A DNA stretch of 64,000 nt from CAYRPN01 sp964426135 (GTDB lineage Bacteria > Planctomycetota > Phycisphaerae > Phycisphaerales > Phycisphaeraceae), in the NCBI GenBank assembly GCA_964426135.1, contig CAYRPN010000012.1, forward strand, positions 1 through 64,000. The letters are read 5' to 3'. The position numbers were made by a program, and so were the translations under genes. Below are positions 8,551 to 19,051 of the stretch, in pieces (position 1 is the stretch's first letter; each line of letters opens with the position of its first letter). The notes under the pieces were generated by a model. The model saw nothing but the letters and a program-made list of their open reading frames with translations, was not told the origin of the DNA and did no database searches.

Positions 8551-11500
8551 TCACTTCGCCTCCAACCAATCCCTCCCCACGCCCGCCTCCACTTTCAGCG
8601 GCACCTTCAGCTTCATCGCCTGCTCCATCTCCTCCTTCACCACAGCCGCCATCGCCTCGGCGTCCCTGGCTGGCGCTTCGAGCACCAGTTCGTCGTGAAT
8701 CTGTAGCAGCATTTTCAGCGGCAGCTTTTCGCGTCGTATCCGGCGGTGCAGGTTGACCATGGCCAGCTTGATGAGTTCAGCCGCGCTGCCTTGCACCACG
8801 GTGTTGATCGCCAGGCGTTCGCCCAATGCCCGCACCGGGGGCTTGTTCGACTCGATCTGCGGGATGCGCCTGCGCCGGCCGAGCATCGTGGCGACGTGGC
8901 CGGTGTCCAGCGCTTCGGTGATGCAGCGCTGCAGGAACCGGTCGATGCCGGTGTATCGCTTCTTGTAATCGGCGATGAGTTTGCGGGCGCCTTCGAGGGT
9001 CATGCCCTCGATGCGCCGCGATAGGCCGTAGGGCGTGACGCCGTAGACGATGCCGAAGTTGATGGTCTTGGCGGCGGTGCGCTGCTCGATGTTCACCTTC
9101 GACGGATCGATGCCGAAGACCTGTGCCGCCACCGCTGCGTGAATATCCATGTCGCGTTGAAAGGCGTCGATGAGGGCCGGGTCGTCGCTCAGGTGCGCGA
9201 GGATGCGCAGCTCGATCTGCGAATAGTCCGCGCTGATCAGCCGGCTGCCTTCCTCCGCGACGAAGGCCTTACGAATCTGCCTGCCGATGTCGGTGCGGAT
9301 GGGGATGTTCTGCAGGTTCGGATTGCTCGACGACAGCCGGCCCGTCGCCGTGCCCGTCTGATGAAACGAGGCATGCACGCGATGCGACTTGTGGTCGATC
9401 TCCTCTTTCAGGTTCACCAGGTACGTGCTGACGAGCTTGGTGAGCTGGCGGTATTCAACGATGCGGCTGAGCACCGCGTGCTGCTGATCGGTCAGGCCTT
9501 CGCGGTCGATGAGTTTCTCCAGCACTTCGATGTCGGTGGAAGGAACGGAAGGCGTGCCCGAGGCTGCGCCGCCGCGGGTTTTCTTGACGATGGGCAGGCC
9601 CAGTTCCTTGAACAGCACGTCGCCAAGCTGCCTGGGCGAATCGATGTTGAAGTCGTGCCCAACCGCTTCGAGAATCTTGTCCTTGAGCACGACGATGCGC
9701 TCGTTCAGGCCTGCGGCCTGTCGGTCTAGCTCGTCCGGATCGACACGGATGCCGTGGTATTCCATTTCCACCAGCACTTCGATCAGCGGCATCTCCAGCG
9801 TGTTGACGAGCTGTTCCAGGCCCATCACGCGCAGCTTCGGCGCCAGCTCCTCGTAGAGCCTCAGCGCCATGTCCGCGTCTTCCGCGGCGTAGGGCACGAT
9901 CTCATTCAGCGGCACCATGTCCATCGTGCGCTGCCCCCTGCCGCGCGGCGCGGGGATGCCCGCCGACTTTGATTTGCCTTCGCCGATCAGCTTGCTGATG
10001 GGAATCATCTTGTGCTTGAGCATGGTGTCGGCGAGGAAATCGAGGCCGTGCGCGGGCGTGCCGATCATGTGCGTGGCGATCATCGAGTCGAACGCGATGC
10101 CCTGCATGTCGATGCCCGCGTGGCGCAGCACGAGCGCGTCGTACTTCAGGTTGTGCCCGCACTTGGGAATCGCCGGGTCCTCCAGCACGGGTTTCAGTGC
10201 GGCGATCACCGCGGCCGTATCGAGATGCGTGTCCTGCTCGGGCGATTTCATCGGCACATACACGCCGTGGCCTGATTTCCAGGCGAAGGACGCGCCGCAT
10301 GGTTCAGCGGAATGGCCAAGGCCGATGGTCTCGGTATCGACGGAGATCATCTTCTGCTGGCGCAGCGTGGCGACGAGATCGTTGAGGTCGGCGCGGGTGA
10401 GAATGCCGCGATAATCGAAGTTCGCGGCCACGGTGTGTCCGGGCGGAACGACATCACCCTCCGTGGATTTCTCCGCGGTATCGCTGCCCATGTCGAAGAG
10501 CGCGGAGGGAAAGAGCGGATCCTGCGGCGGTGCAGCGGCTTTCGCCTTGCCGCGCGGTTTCTTCCCCGGCGCGGCGGGCATGGGAAAGAGCGTGTTGCTT
10601 TCTTCTTCGGCGACAGGTTCCGCAGAATCGCCTGACTCGTCGGCAATCACTTCCCCTGTCGCCTCGTTGCGAATCGCGCCGGCCTGCGAACTTGCCTCAC
10701 GCGCGGGCGACCCGCTTCTGCCCGCAGCCGGCGCTCCCTTCGCCAAAAGGTTCTCAATGTCGCGCTGGAATCGGCGGAACCCCATCTCCTGGAAAAACGC
10801 CTTGAGTCCCGCCGCGTCGATGCCGCCGACTTTCGCCTTGTTCAAGTCGAAATCGAGCGCCACGTCGTCCTTGAGCGTGACCAGCGTGCGCGACAGCGCC
10901 AGGTGGGCGCGTGCCTTCTCGAGATTCTCCTTCCGCTTGCCCTTGATCTTGTCGAGGTTGGCATAGATGCCATCGACGGAGCCATATTCCTGCAGGAGTT
11001 GGGCCGCGGTTTTCGGGCCGACGCCGTCGACGCCCGGCACGTTGTCCACGCTGTCGCCCATGAGCGTGAGCATGTCGATCACCTGTGCCGGCGACACGCC
11101 CTTGTTCGCCTTGAGCCAGGCTTCGTCGATCGTCGTGTCGGTGTGGATATCGAACATCTTGATGCGATCGCTGAGCAACTGCTCCAGGTCTTTGTCCTTG
11201 GACACGACGCGGATGTCCACATCCTTGCACGCCGGGTCGGCGACGACGCGATGGGCGATGGTCGCGATCACGTCGTCCGCCTCGGCGCCGGTGATCCCGA
11301 TGATCGGGATGCCGAACATCTTCGTCATCTGCAGAATGCGCTGAATCTGCGGCCCCAGGTCCTCCGGCGCCGCCTCGCGCGTGGCTTTGTACGCCGGGTA
11401 CAGCTCGTCGCGGAACGTTTTGCCCGGCATGTCGATCGCCATCACCACGTAGGCCGGGTGAAACTGCTGGAACAGTTTGATGAGCATGCCCGCGAAGCCG

Positions 11501-11619
11501 AAGACGGCATGCGTGGATTCGCCGGTGACGGGCGAGTTCATGCCGCCGCGGATGGCGAAGTACGCGCGGAAAATCTGCGCGTGGCCGTCGATGAGGTAGA
11601 GGGTTGATCCGGAAGACAT
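8551..11619 (-). CDS. polA: DNA polymerase I
   Basis: About 1022 residues starting MSSGSTLYLIDGHAQIFRAY. Residues 1-290 form the 5'-3' flap exonuclease (AEADDVIATIA, LMGDSVDNVPGVDGVGPKTA). Residues about 294-395 are a long Ala/Pro/Lys-rich linker not usual in the family. The 3'-5' exonuclease domain follows and keeps the catalytic DTET at 428-431, so proofreading is probably intact. The polymerase domain carries motif A (ISADYSQIELR), motif B (RTAAKTINFGIVYG) and motif C (QIHDELVLEA). Role: Okazaki fragment processing and repair synthesis. Transcribed divergently from pyrF across a repeat-filled gap. Confidence 0.97.
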   Translation of the reverse strand: MSSGSTLYLIDGHAQIFRAYFAIRGGMNSPVTGESTHAVFGFAGMLIKLFQQFHPAYVVMAIDMPGKTFRDELYPAYKATREAAPEDLGPQIQRILQMTKMFGIPIIGITGAEADDVIATIAHRVVADPACKDVDIRVVSKDKDLEQLLSDRIKMFDIHTDTTIDEAWLKANKGVSPAQVIDMLTLMGDSVDNVPGVDGVGPKTAAQLLQEYGSVDGIYANLDKIKGKRKENLEKARAHLALSRTLVTLKDDVALDFDLNKAKVGGIDAAGLKAFFQEMGFRRFQRDIENLLAKGAPAAGRSGSPAREASSQAGAIRNEATGEVIADESGDSAEPVAEEESNTLFPMPAAPGKKPRGKAKAAAPPQDPLFPSALFDMGSDTAEKSTEGDVVPPGHTVAANFDYRGILTRADLNDLVATLRQQKMISVDTETIGLGHSAEPCGASFAWKSGHGVYVPMKSPEQDTHLDTAAVIAALKPVLEDPAIPKCGHNLKYDALVLRHAGIDMQGIAFDSMIATHMIGTPAHGLDFLADTMLKHKMIPISKLIGEGKSKSAGIPAPRGRGQRTMDMVPLNEIVPYAAEDADMALRLYEELAPKLRVMGLEQLVNTLEMPLIEVLVEMEYHGIRVDPDELDRQAAGLNERIVVLKDKILEAVGHDFNIDSPRQLGDVLFKELGLPIVKKTRGGAASGTPSVPSTDIEVLEKLIDREGLTDQQHAVLSRIVEYRQLTKLVSTYLVNLKEEIDHKSHRVHASFHQTGTATGRLSSSNPNLQNIPIRTDIGRQIRKAFVAEEGSRLISADYSQIELRILAHLSDDPALIDAFQRDMDIHAAVAAQVFGIDPSKVNIEQRTAAKTINFGIVYGVTPYGLSRRIEGMTLEGARKLIADYKKRYTGIDRFLQRCITEALDTGHVATMLGRRRRIPQIESNKPPVRALGERLAINTVVQGSAAELIKLAMVNLHRRIRREKLPLKMLLQIHDELVLEAPARDAEAMAAVVKEEMEQAMKLKVPLKVEAGVGRDWLEAK

Positions 11620-11659
11620 GGCCGGATTATACGAAGGGCTGAATGGAGTCGGAGAGGAC

Positions 11660-11942
11660 GGAGCGGAGAACCACAAAGGACACCAAGACACGAAGGACAC
11701 GAAGAAGAGAGTAGAAGGGTCAAGTCGAGAGAAAGGGGAACTGAGATAAACCCACGATCGTGTCCGCGCTTTCCCCTTCACCGATCTATGAATCCCTCTT
11801 CTTCGTGTCCTTCGTGATTTGGTGTCCTTCGTGATTCCGCCCGGCCTGAATCCGCACACAGCCCGAATCCGCACTTGATGCATACCTTCGACTCCTTTAC
11901 CTTCTCTACCTCCTCTACTTCCTCTACCTCCCTCTCTCCTCC
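11660..11942. repeat. Word-iterated palindrome between polA and pyrF
   Basis: The divergent gap holds little else. The left arm (about 11660-11710) iterates GACACGAAGGACACGAAG-like words, and the right arm (about 11797-11840) carries the reverse complement (CTTCGTGTCCTTCGTG). A second word, CTCTACCTC/CTTCCTC, is iterated from 11885 to 11942 and stops two nucleotides before the pyrF ATG, which therefore has no Shine-Dalgarno sequence. Confidence 0.85.
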
Positions 11943-11944
11943 CC

Positions 11945-12886
11945 ATGACTCACTTCGCCGACCGTCTGCTCGCCGCGTGCAAAGCCAAGGGCTCGCCTAT
12001 CTGCGTGGGCCTCGATCCTGTCTACGAGAAGTTGCCCGCGGAACTTCTCGAACGCGACGACCTGAGCGATATGGCTGACGGCGACTGCACCGAAATGGAG
12101 CGGCGGGCGCTGGCGATTCACGACTATTGCAGCGAGGTGATCCGCGCCGTGGCCGCCCACGTGCCGTGCGTGAAACTGCAGTCGGCGTGCTTCGAGCGAT
12201 ACCGCACCATCGGCTGCGAAATCTTCCACTCGCTCATCGAGCAGGCGCGCGACGCAGGCCTGATCGTCATCAGCGACGTGAAACGCAACGACATCGGCAT
12301 CAGCGCGGAGCACTACGCCGCCGGCTGCCTGAGCGATCCGAAAAAGAAATGGCTCAGCGAGGAAGAGCCTGCGGTCGGGCCGGATGCGGTGACGATCAAC
12401 TCGTACCTGGGCGCGGATGGGGTCGAGCCGTTCACCAAAGTGGCCGCCGCCGAGGGCAAGGGCGTCTTCGCGCTGGTGCGCACCAGCAACCCCAGCGGCG
12501 ACGCGATCCAGAGTTTGCTCCTGCAGAACGGCGACACGGTGGCGCAGGCGATGGCGCGGTTGATTGCGAAGCTCGGCGAATCCACGGTTGGCAAGAGCAG
12601 CTACAGCCTGCTCGGCGCGGTGGTCGGCGCAACGAAGGTCGCGGATGCCGCCCGCTTGCGCGAACTGATGCCGCGGCAAATTTTCCTGGTGCCCGGCTTC
12701 GGCGCTCAGGGCGGCAAGGCGGATGACGTGAAGGCCTGCTTCAACAGCGACGGGCAAGGCGCGATCATCACCGCGAGCCGGTCTGTGATTTTCGCTTATG
12801 AAAAGGACAAGGACGGGCCGTGGCAGAAAGCGGTGGAGAAGGCGGCGATTGAGATGAAGAGGGAAGTGAACGCGGTGATGGGGTGA
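11945..12886 (+). CDS. pyrF: Orotidine 5'-phosphate decarboxylase
   Basis: 313 residues; last step of UMP synthesis, decarboxylating OMP. The active-site motif DVKRNDIG lies near residue 108, the N-terminal strand ICVGLDP and the C-terminal phosphate-binding LVPGFGAQGG are present. The length of about 310 residues and these motifs place it in the long (type 2) OMP decarboxylase group rather than the 230-residue E. coli form. Start ATG 11945 is immediately preceded by a pyrimidine-rich repeat tail, so initiation lacks an obvious ribosome-binding site. Single gene, divergent from polA. Confidence 0.95.
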   Translation: MTHFADRLLAACKAKGSPICVGLDPVYEKLPAELLERDDLSDMADGDCTEMERRALAIHDYCSEVIRAVAAHVPCVKLQSACFERYRTIGCEIFHSLIEQARDAGLIVISDVKRNDIGISAEHYAAGCLSDPKKKWLSEEEPAVGPDAVTINSYLGADGVEPFTKVAAAEGKGVFALVRTSNPSGDAIQSLLLQNGDTVAQAMARLIAKLGESTVGKSSYSLLGAVVGATKVADAARLRELMPRQIFLVPGFGAQGGKADDVKACFNSDGQGAIITASRSVIFAYEKDKDGPWQKAVEKAAIEMKREVNAVMG

Positions 12887-12927
12887 GGCGAACGAGGAAA
12901 TCGACATTCCAAACCTGGTTGCCGAAT

Positions 12928-13557
12928 TCACTTGGGCTCGCCAATAATCTCCACGTCGACCGTGAGTCCACTGGGATATTCAACAAACCGGTTCGGACGC
13001 CAGCGCCCCGTTTTTCGAGGTTCAGAAACGCGAATGGCATCCCGGCCAGTAATGCCGAGGGTGGTTGCCAAGGCGCCTACTCGCCCGATGCATGCCTTCT
13101 CGGTTCGCCCCACCACCGCGTAATGAGCAGAGGGGATGAGCACAAGCGAAAACGACTCCGAAGAGTCGATATGCTCGACGGAAAAAACATCGCGGACAAC
13201 GCTGGTCCAAAGGCGATATCCCTCGGACGTGAAATCAAGCGAACCATCAACAAGGTGTGGATTCTCGGGAGCCTCAAGGCATGAGGAAGTCTGTCGACGG
13301 ACCTGCTCCTGAATGAGGTCGGCAACCGTCAGCACCGTCAGCCATCCTCTGTCGACGCACCTTTTGATCGTCTTCAAGTAACCGTTGAGCGATAGGACGA
13401 ATGGTAGTTCTTCTTCGCTGTAAATCGATTGCGCATCGGCCGCGATCGTTTCGGGACTGCCCCCGCTTGCATAACCAACGTAGACGAAAATATCCCACTC
13501 ATCCGACTTAAGTCCGTGCCGGCGAAGCGACTGGTCTGCGTGCGGATGTCGTGACAT
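12928..13557 (-). CDS. Hypothetical protein
   Basis: 209 residues starting MSRHPHADQSLRRHGLKSDEWDIFVYVGY. The N-terminal 120 residues could form a helical domain (YLKTIKRCVDRGWLTVL); the C-terminal part has beta-type stretches (FSLVLIPSAHYAVVGRTEKACIGR). No signal peptide or known motif is visible. Base composition is less GC-rich than that of the flanking pyrF and rsfS genes, a mild hint of transfer. Real coding is supported by length and absence of a better frame. Confidence 0.55.
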   Translation of the reverse strand: MSRHPHADQSLRRHGLKSDEWDIFVYVGYASGGSPETIAADAQSIYSEEELPFVLSLNGYLKTIKRCVDRGWLTVLTVADLIQEQVRRQTSSCLEAPENPHLVDGSLDFTSEGYRLWTSVVRDVFSVEHIDSSESFSLVLIPSAHYAVVGRTEKACIGRVGALATTLGITGRDAIRVSEPRKTGRWRPNRFVEYPSGLTVDVEIIGEPK

Positions 13558-13611
13558 AGGCTATTCGATCGCGTCGGGCCGAATACGGCCCGGCTCGCTG
13601 CGGAGTTTCGC

Positions 13612-14166
13612 TCACCGTTTCCACTTCACCTGCGGACAATCGCCCCACATCATTTCCAGGTCGTAGTACGCGCGGGCCTGCGGTTCGAAGAGATGAATGA
13701 CGACTTCGACCAGGTCGATCACGACCCAGGTGGTGCGCTCGTCCAGTTCCTTGCCATAGACGCCCATGTTCTGCGCCTTGGCTAGTTCGCGCAGGTCGTC
13801 AGCCACCGAGCGCATCTGGCGATCGCTGGTGCCGCTGGCGATGACCACGAAATCCATCACATCGCTCTTGCCCTGCGTGTCGAAGATGACGACGTTGTCG
13901 CAGTGCAGATCGCTCATCAGCCGGGCGGCGTCGATGGCGAACTTCTTCGCGCCGACGGCGGCGGCGGCGCGGGCCGCTCCCCCGGTGCCGGAGCGAGCGC
14001 GCTTGACGACAGCGGCCTTGGAATCGCTGGGGATTTCAGCCGGGCCGCGCTTGCGCGGGGCGGCGGACTTTCGACCGGCGGGCTTCTTCGAGGAAAGTTT
14101 CTTCGAGGATTGCTTCTTCGGTGTCGGTCTGACGGCGCTGGATTTCTTGGAACGCGGATTTGGCAT
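13612..14166 (-). CDS. rsfS: Ribosomal silencing factor RsfS
   Basis: 184 residues from MPNPRSKKSS. Residues about 75-184 are the Iojap/RsfS domain (VVIFDTQGKSDVMDFVVIASGTSDRQMRSVADDL, WVVIDLVEVVIHLFEPQARAYYDLEMMWGDCP). RsfS binds ribosomal protein uL14 and blocks subunit joining when nutrients are scarce. The first 70 residues are a Lys/Ser/Ala-rich basic extension not found in the short E. coli protein; it may bind rRNA or be disordered. An upstream ATG at 14280 would add nothing recognisable. Confidence 0.93.
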   Translation of the reverse strand: MPNPRSKKSSAVRPTPKKQSSKKLSSKKPAGRKSAAPRKRGPAEIPSDSKAAVVKRARSGTGGAARAAAAVGAKKFAIDAARLMSDLHCDNVVIFDTQGKSDVMDFVVIASGTSDRQMRSVADDLRELAKAQNMGVYGKELDERTTWVVIDLVEVVIHLFEPQARAYYDLEMMWGDCPQVKWKR

Positions 14167-14308
14167 GTGGAGAGTGTAGCGTGATTGAGCGGTCAGCGGT
14201 CGGGCCGATTCCCCATCCGCGCCCGCCTCAGATCCATGGTCATTCGTCCAGACGCCTGCGGCGTTTCCGCTAAACATCAAGACCTGCTCGGCACCTGGGG
14301 CAATGGCG

Positions 14309-17002
<2,694 letters not shown>

Positions 17003-17424
17003 CTGCGTGCCTCCACAAATCGACTCGAATGACATTTCTGACGCCGAGGAACCTAAATGGGGGTGCCCCAGGCATCACAGCCTCGGGACCATTGCTCATT
17101 CATCGGCAGAACGGGCCGCAATATAGGGAAAAAGAACCTCCCGATGCAAACGGGAGGTGGATGAAAGCCGGTGAAGTCTCGTGTCGGAAAGGCAATCCGA
17201 GAGGGACCGACGGCAACGAAGCGATGGAAACCTTCCCGATGAAAGGAATTCAAGGCATGAAACCCATCGCGCTGGGCATGACCATTGCCAGCGCACCGAC
17301 AAGTCTCCGCCTGTCGACAGGGTCGCGGCGAACCGAGTCACCGGAAAATGCTGACCGAATACCGCGCTGGAATCCGCGCGGCAAATGGAAGCGTGCGGCC
17401 GGAAACGGCCGCGGCAACACTCGA
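17003..17424. other. Gap between hppA and rpsU
   Basis: 422 bp. It holds the hppA ribosome-binding site and presumed promoter at the left, and one terminator-like hairpin for rpsU at 17126-17157. I see no gene in the remainder (17158-17424). Confidence 0.6.
17126..17157 (-). terminator. Intrinsic terminator downstream of rpsU
   Basis: Read on the minus strand, CCTCCCG and CGGGAGG (17137-17157) form a 7-bp stem with a 7-nt loop, followed by TTCTTTTTCCC (17126-17136). It lies about 270 nt past the rpsU stop. Confidence 0.6.
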
Positions 17425-17706
17425 TTACCGCATACCGCCGCCACCCATCGGGCCGCGACGCGGCGGCTTGCGCTCGCCGTCTTCGCCGCGACCGGGGCCG
17501 CCGGGACCGCCGGGGAACGGCATGCCCAGCGGATTGACGCGTTTGAACGACTTGCGGGCGGCCCGGCGCTTGCGCTCGCTGGGCTTCTCATAGTAAGCCT
17601 GGCGCTTCACGTCCTTGGTCAGACCTTCCTTCTCGCACATCTTCTTGAAACGGCGGAGCATCTGCTCAGCGGACTCACCAGCGCGGGCTTTGATTCGAAT
17701 GGCCAT
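17425..17706 (-). CDS. rpsU: 30S ribosomal protein bS21
   Basis: 93 residues, longer than the usual 58-71. Residues 1-55 match bS21 (MAIRIKARAGESAEQMLRRFKKMCEKEG, KPSERKRRAARKSFKR). The extra C-terminal tail is rich in Gly, Pro and Arg (GGPGGPGRGEDGERKPP) and probably disordered. bS21 sits near the anti-Shine-Dalgarno end of 16S rRNA and influences start selection, which is of interest here because many genes in this window lack Shine-Dalgarno sequences. Divergent from the dehydrogenase gene, with a palindrome in between. Confidence 0.92.
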   Translation of the reverse strand: MAIRIKARAGESAEQMLRRFKKMCEKEGLTKDVKRQAYYEKPSERKRRAARKSFKRVNPLGMPFPGGPGGPGRGEDGERKPPRRGPMGGGGMR

Positions 17707-17803
17707 GAGAACTCCTGATGTTCTGTTTTTGGAAGCCCCGCATTATGACGACAACGCCGGGAGTTGGCAAGTTTGAGGGCGGGGGTTTCAGGGTAAAACC
17801 ATT

Positions 17804-17886
17804 TGGGAGGGCGAGGCTCCTGCCGAGCCGCGAACAACCTCGTGCGCCCGCAGTTCTTCGCGGCTCGGCGGGAGCCTCGCCCTCCC
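17804..17886. repeat. Palindromic repeat (GGGAGGGCGAGGCTCC type)
   Basis: Near-perfect inverted repeat: GGGAGGGCGAGGCTCCTGCC and then GAGCCGCGA in the left arm, with the reverse complement in the right arm ending at 17886; about 29 bp per arm and a loop of about 25 nt. It sits in the divergent gap between rpsU and the dehydrogenase gene. Confidence 0.9.
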
Positions 17887-17978
17887 AGTTTCAATCGCCC
17901 CGTTGTCGCCGCGCTTCACACACCTCGGCGCGAGACTTGGATAATCTGTTCATCCTCCCTCGCAACACGGAGCCGCCC

Positions 17979-18992
17979 ATGAAAGTCGCCGTTGTCAGCG
18001 CCAAATCGTACGACCGCCAGTTCCTCGCAGCCGCCAACCAGGCGACCGGCCGGCCCGCCGCGCATGAGTTGCATTTTCTGGAACCCCGCCTGACGGACGA
18101 GACGCTCGCCATCGCCAATGGCTACCCCGCCATCTGCGCGTTTGTCAACGATGTGCTCGACGGCCCGATCCTGCGCCACCTCCACGCGGGCGGACTCCGC
18201 CACATCGCGCTGAGATGCGCGGGCTTCAACAATGTCGACCTCGACGTGGCGGAACAACTGGGCATCCGCGTCGCCCGCGTGCCGGCTTATTCGCCCTTCG
18301 GAGTCGCCGAGCACACCCTCGCACTGATCCTCACGCTCAACCGCAAAACCCACCGCGCCTTCAACCGCGTCCGCGAAGGCAATTTCTCCCTCGAAGGCCT
18401 GCTCGGTTTCGAACTGCGAGGCAAGACCGCCGGCGTCGTGGGCACCGGCAAGATCGGCGCGATTGTCTGCCGACTCCTGACTGCTTTCGGGTGCAAGGTG
18501 CTGGCGGTGGACCAGACGCCCGATCCGTTTCTGGCTGCGGAGGGCGTGCAGTTCGTCGACCTCGACACGCTGTTCCGCAAGTGCGACATCATCTCGCTGC
18601 ACTGTCCGCTCACGCCGCAGACGCACCACCTGATCAACGCCGAATCGATCGCGAAAATGAAGCCGGGCGTCATGCTGATCAACACGGGCCGCGGCGCCCT
18701 GGTCAGCGCCCAGGCCGTCACGCAGGGCCTCAAGAACGGGCAGATCGGCTACCTGGGCCTGGATGTTTACGAGGAGGAAGCCGATCTTTTTTTCGAGGAT
18801 CTCTCCGGCGAAGTGATCCAGGACGATGTCTTCATGCGCCTCGTCACATTCCCCAACGTGATCGTGACCGCCCACCAGGCGTTCTTCACGCAGCACGCGC
18901 TGGAGGAAATAGCGAGGACGACGATTGCCAATCTTTCGGCGCTGGAAAGAGGCGAGGCGTGTGCGAATGAGGTGAAGGGCAAGAAGAAATAG
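17979..18992 (+). CDS. D-2-hydroxyacid dehydrogenase (D-lactate dehydrogenase-like)
   Basis: 337 residues from MKVAVVSAKSYDRQF. NAD-binding Rossmann motif GVVGTGKIG, the substrate-binding Arg in LINTGRGALVSAQAV, the Glu of the catalytic relay in GYLGLDVYEEE and the catalytic His in NVIVTAHQAFFTQHAL mark the D-isomer-specific 2-hydroxyacid dehydrogenases. The DVYEEEADLFFED and AHQAFFT segments are those of fermentative D-lactate dehydrogenase (LdhA), so reduction of pyruvate to D-lactate is the best guess. Upstream codons of the longer open frame lie in the palindrome and are not protein-like. Converges with mutL. Confidence 0.88.
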   Translation: MKVAVVSAKSYDRQFLAAANQATGRPAAHELHFLEPRLTDETLAIANGYPAICAFVNDVLDGPILRHLHAGGLRHIALRCAGFNNVDLDVAEQLGIRVARVPAYSPFGVAEHTLALILTLNRKTHRAFNRVREGNFSLEGLLGFELRGKTAGVVGTGKIGAIVCRLLTAFGCKVLAVDQTPDPFLAAEGVQFVDLDTLFRKCDIISLHCPLTPQTHHLINAESIAKMKPGVMLINTGRGALVSAQAVTQGLKNGQIGYLGLDVYEEEADLFFEDLSGEVIQDDVFMRLVTFPNVIVTAHQAFFTQHALEEIARTTIANLSALERGEACANEVKGKKK

Positions 18993-19002
18993 CGAGGAGA
19001 GT

Positions 19003-19050
19003 CGGGAATCGGGAATCGGGTGCCGAATCCCGATTCCCCCATCCCCACTC
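19003..19050. repeat. Short CGGGAAT word hairpin between convergent genes
   Basis: GTCGGGAATCGGGAATCGGG is followed by CCGAATCCCGATTCCCCC; the word is iterated and then inverted. It fills the 60-bp gap between the dehydrogenase and mutL stop codons and could terminate transcription from both sides. Confidence 0.7.
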
Positions 19051-19051
19051 T

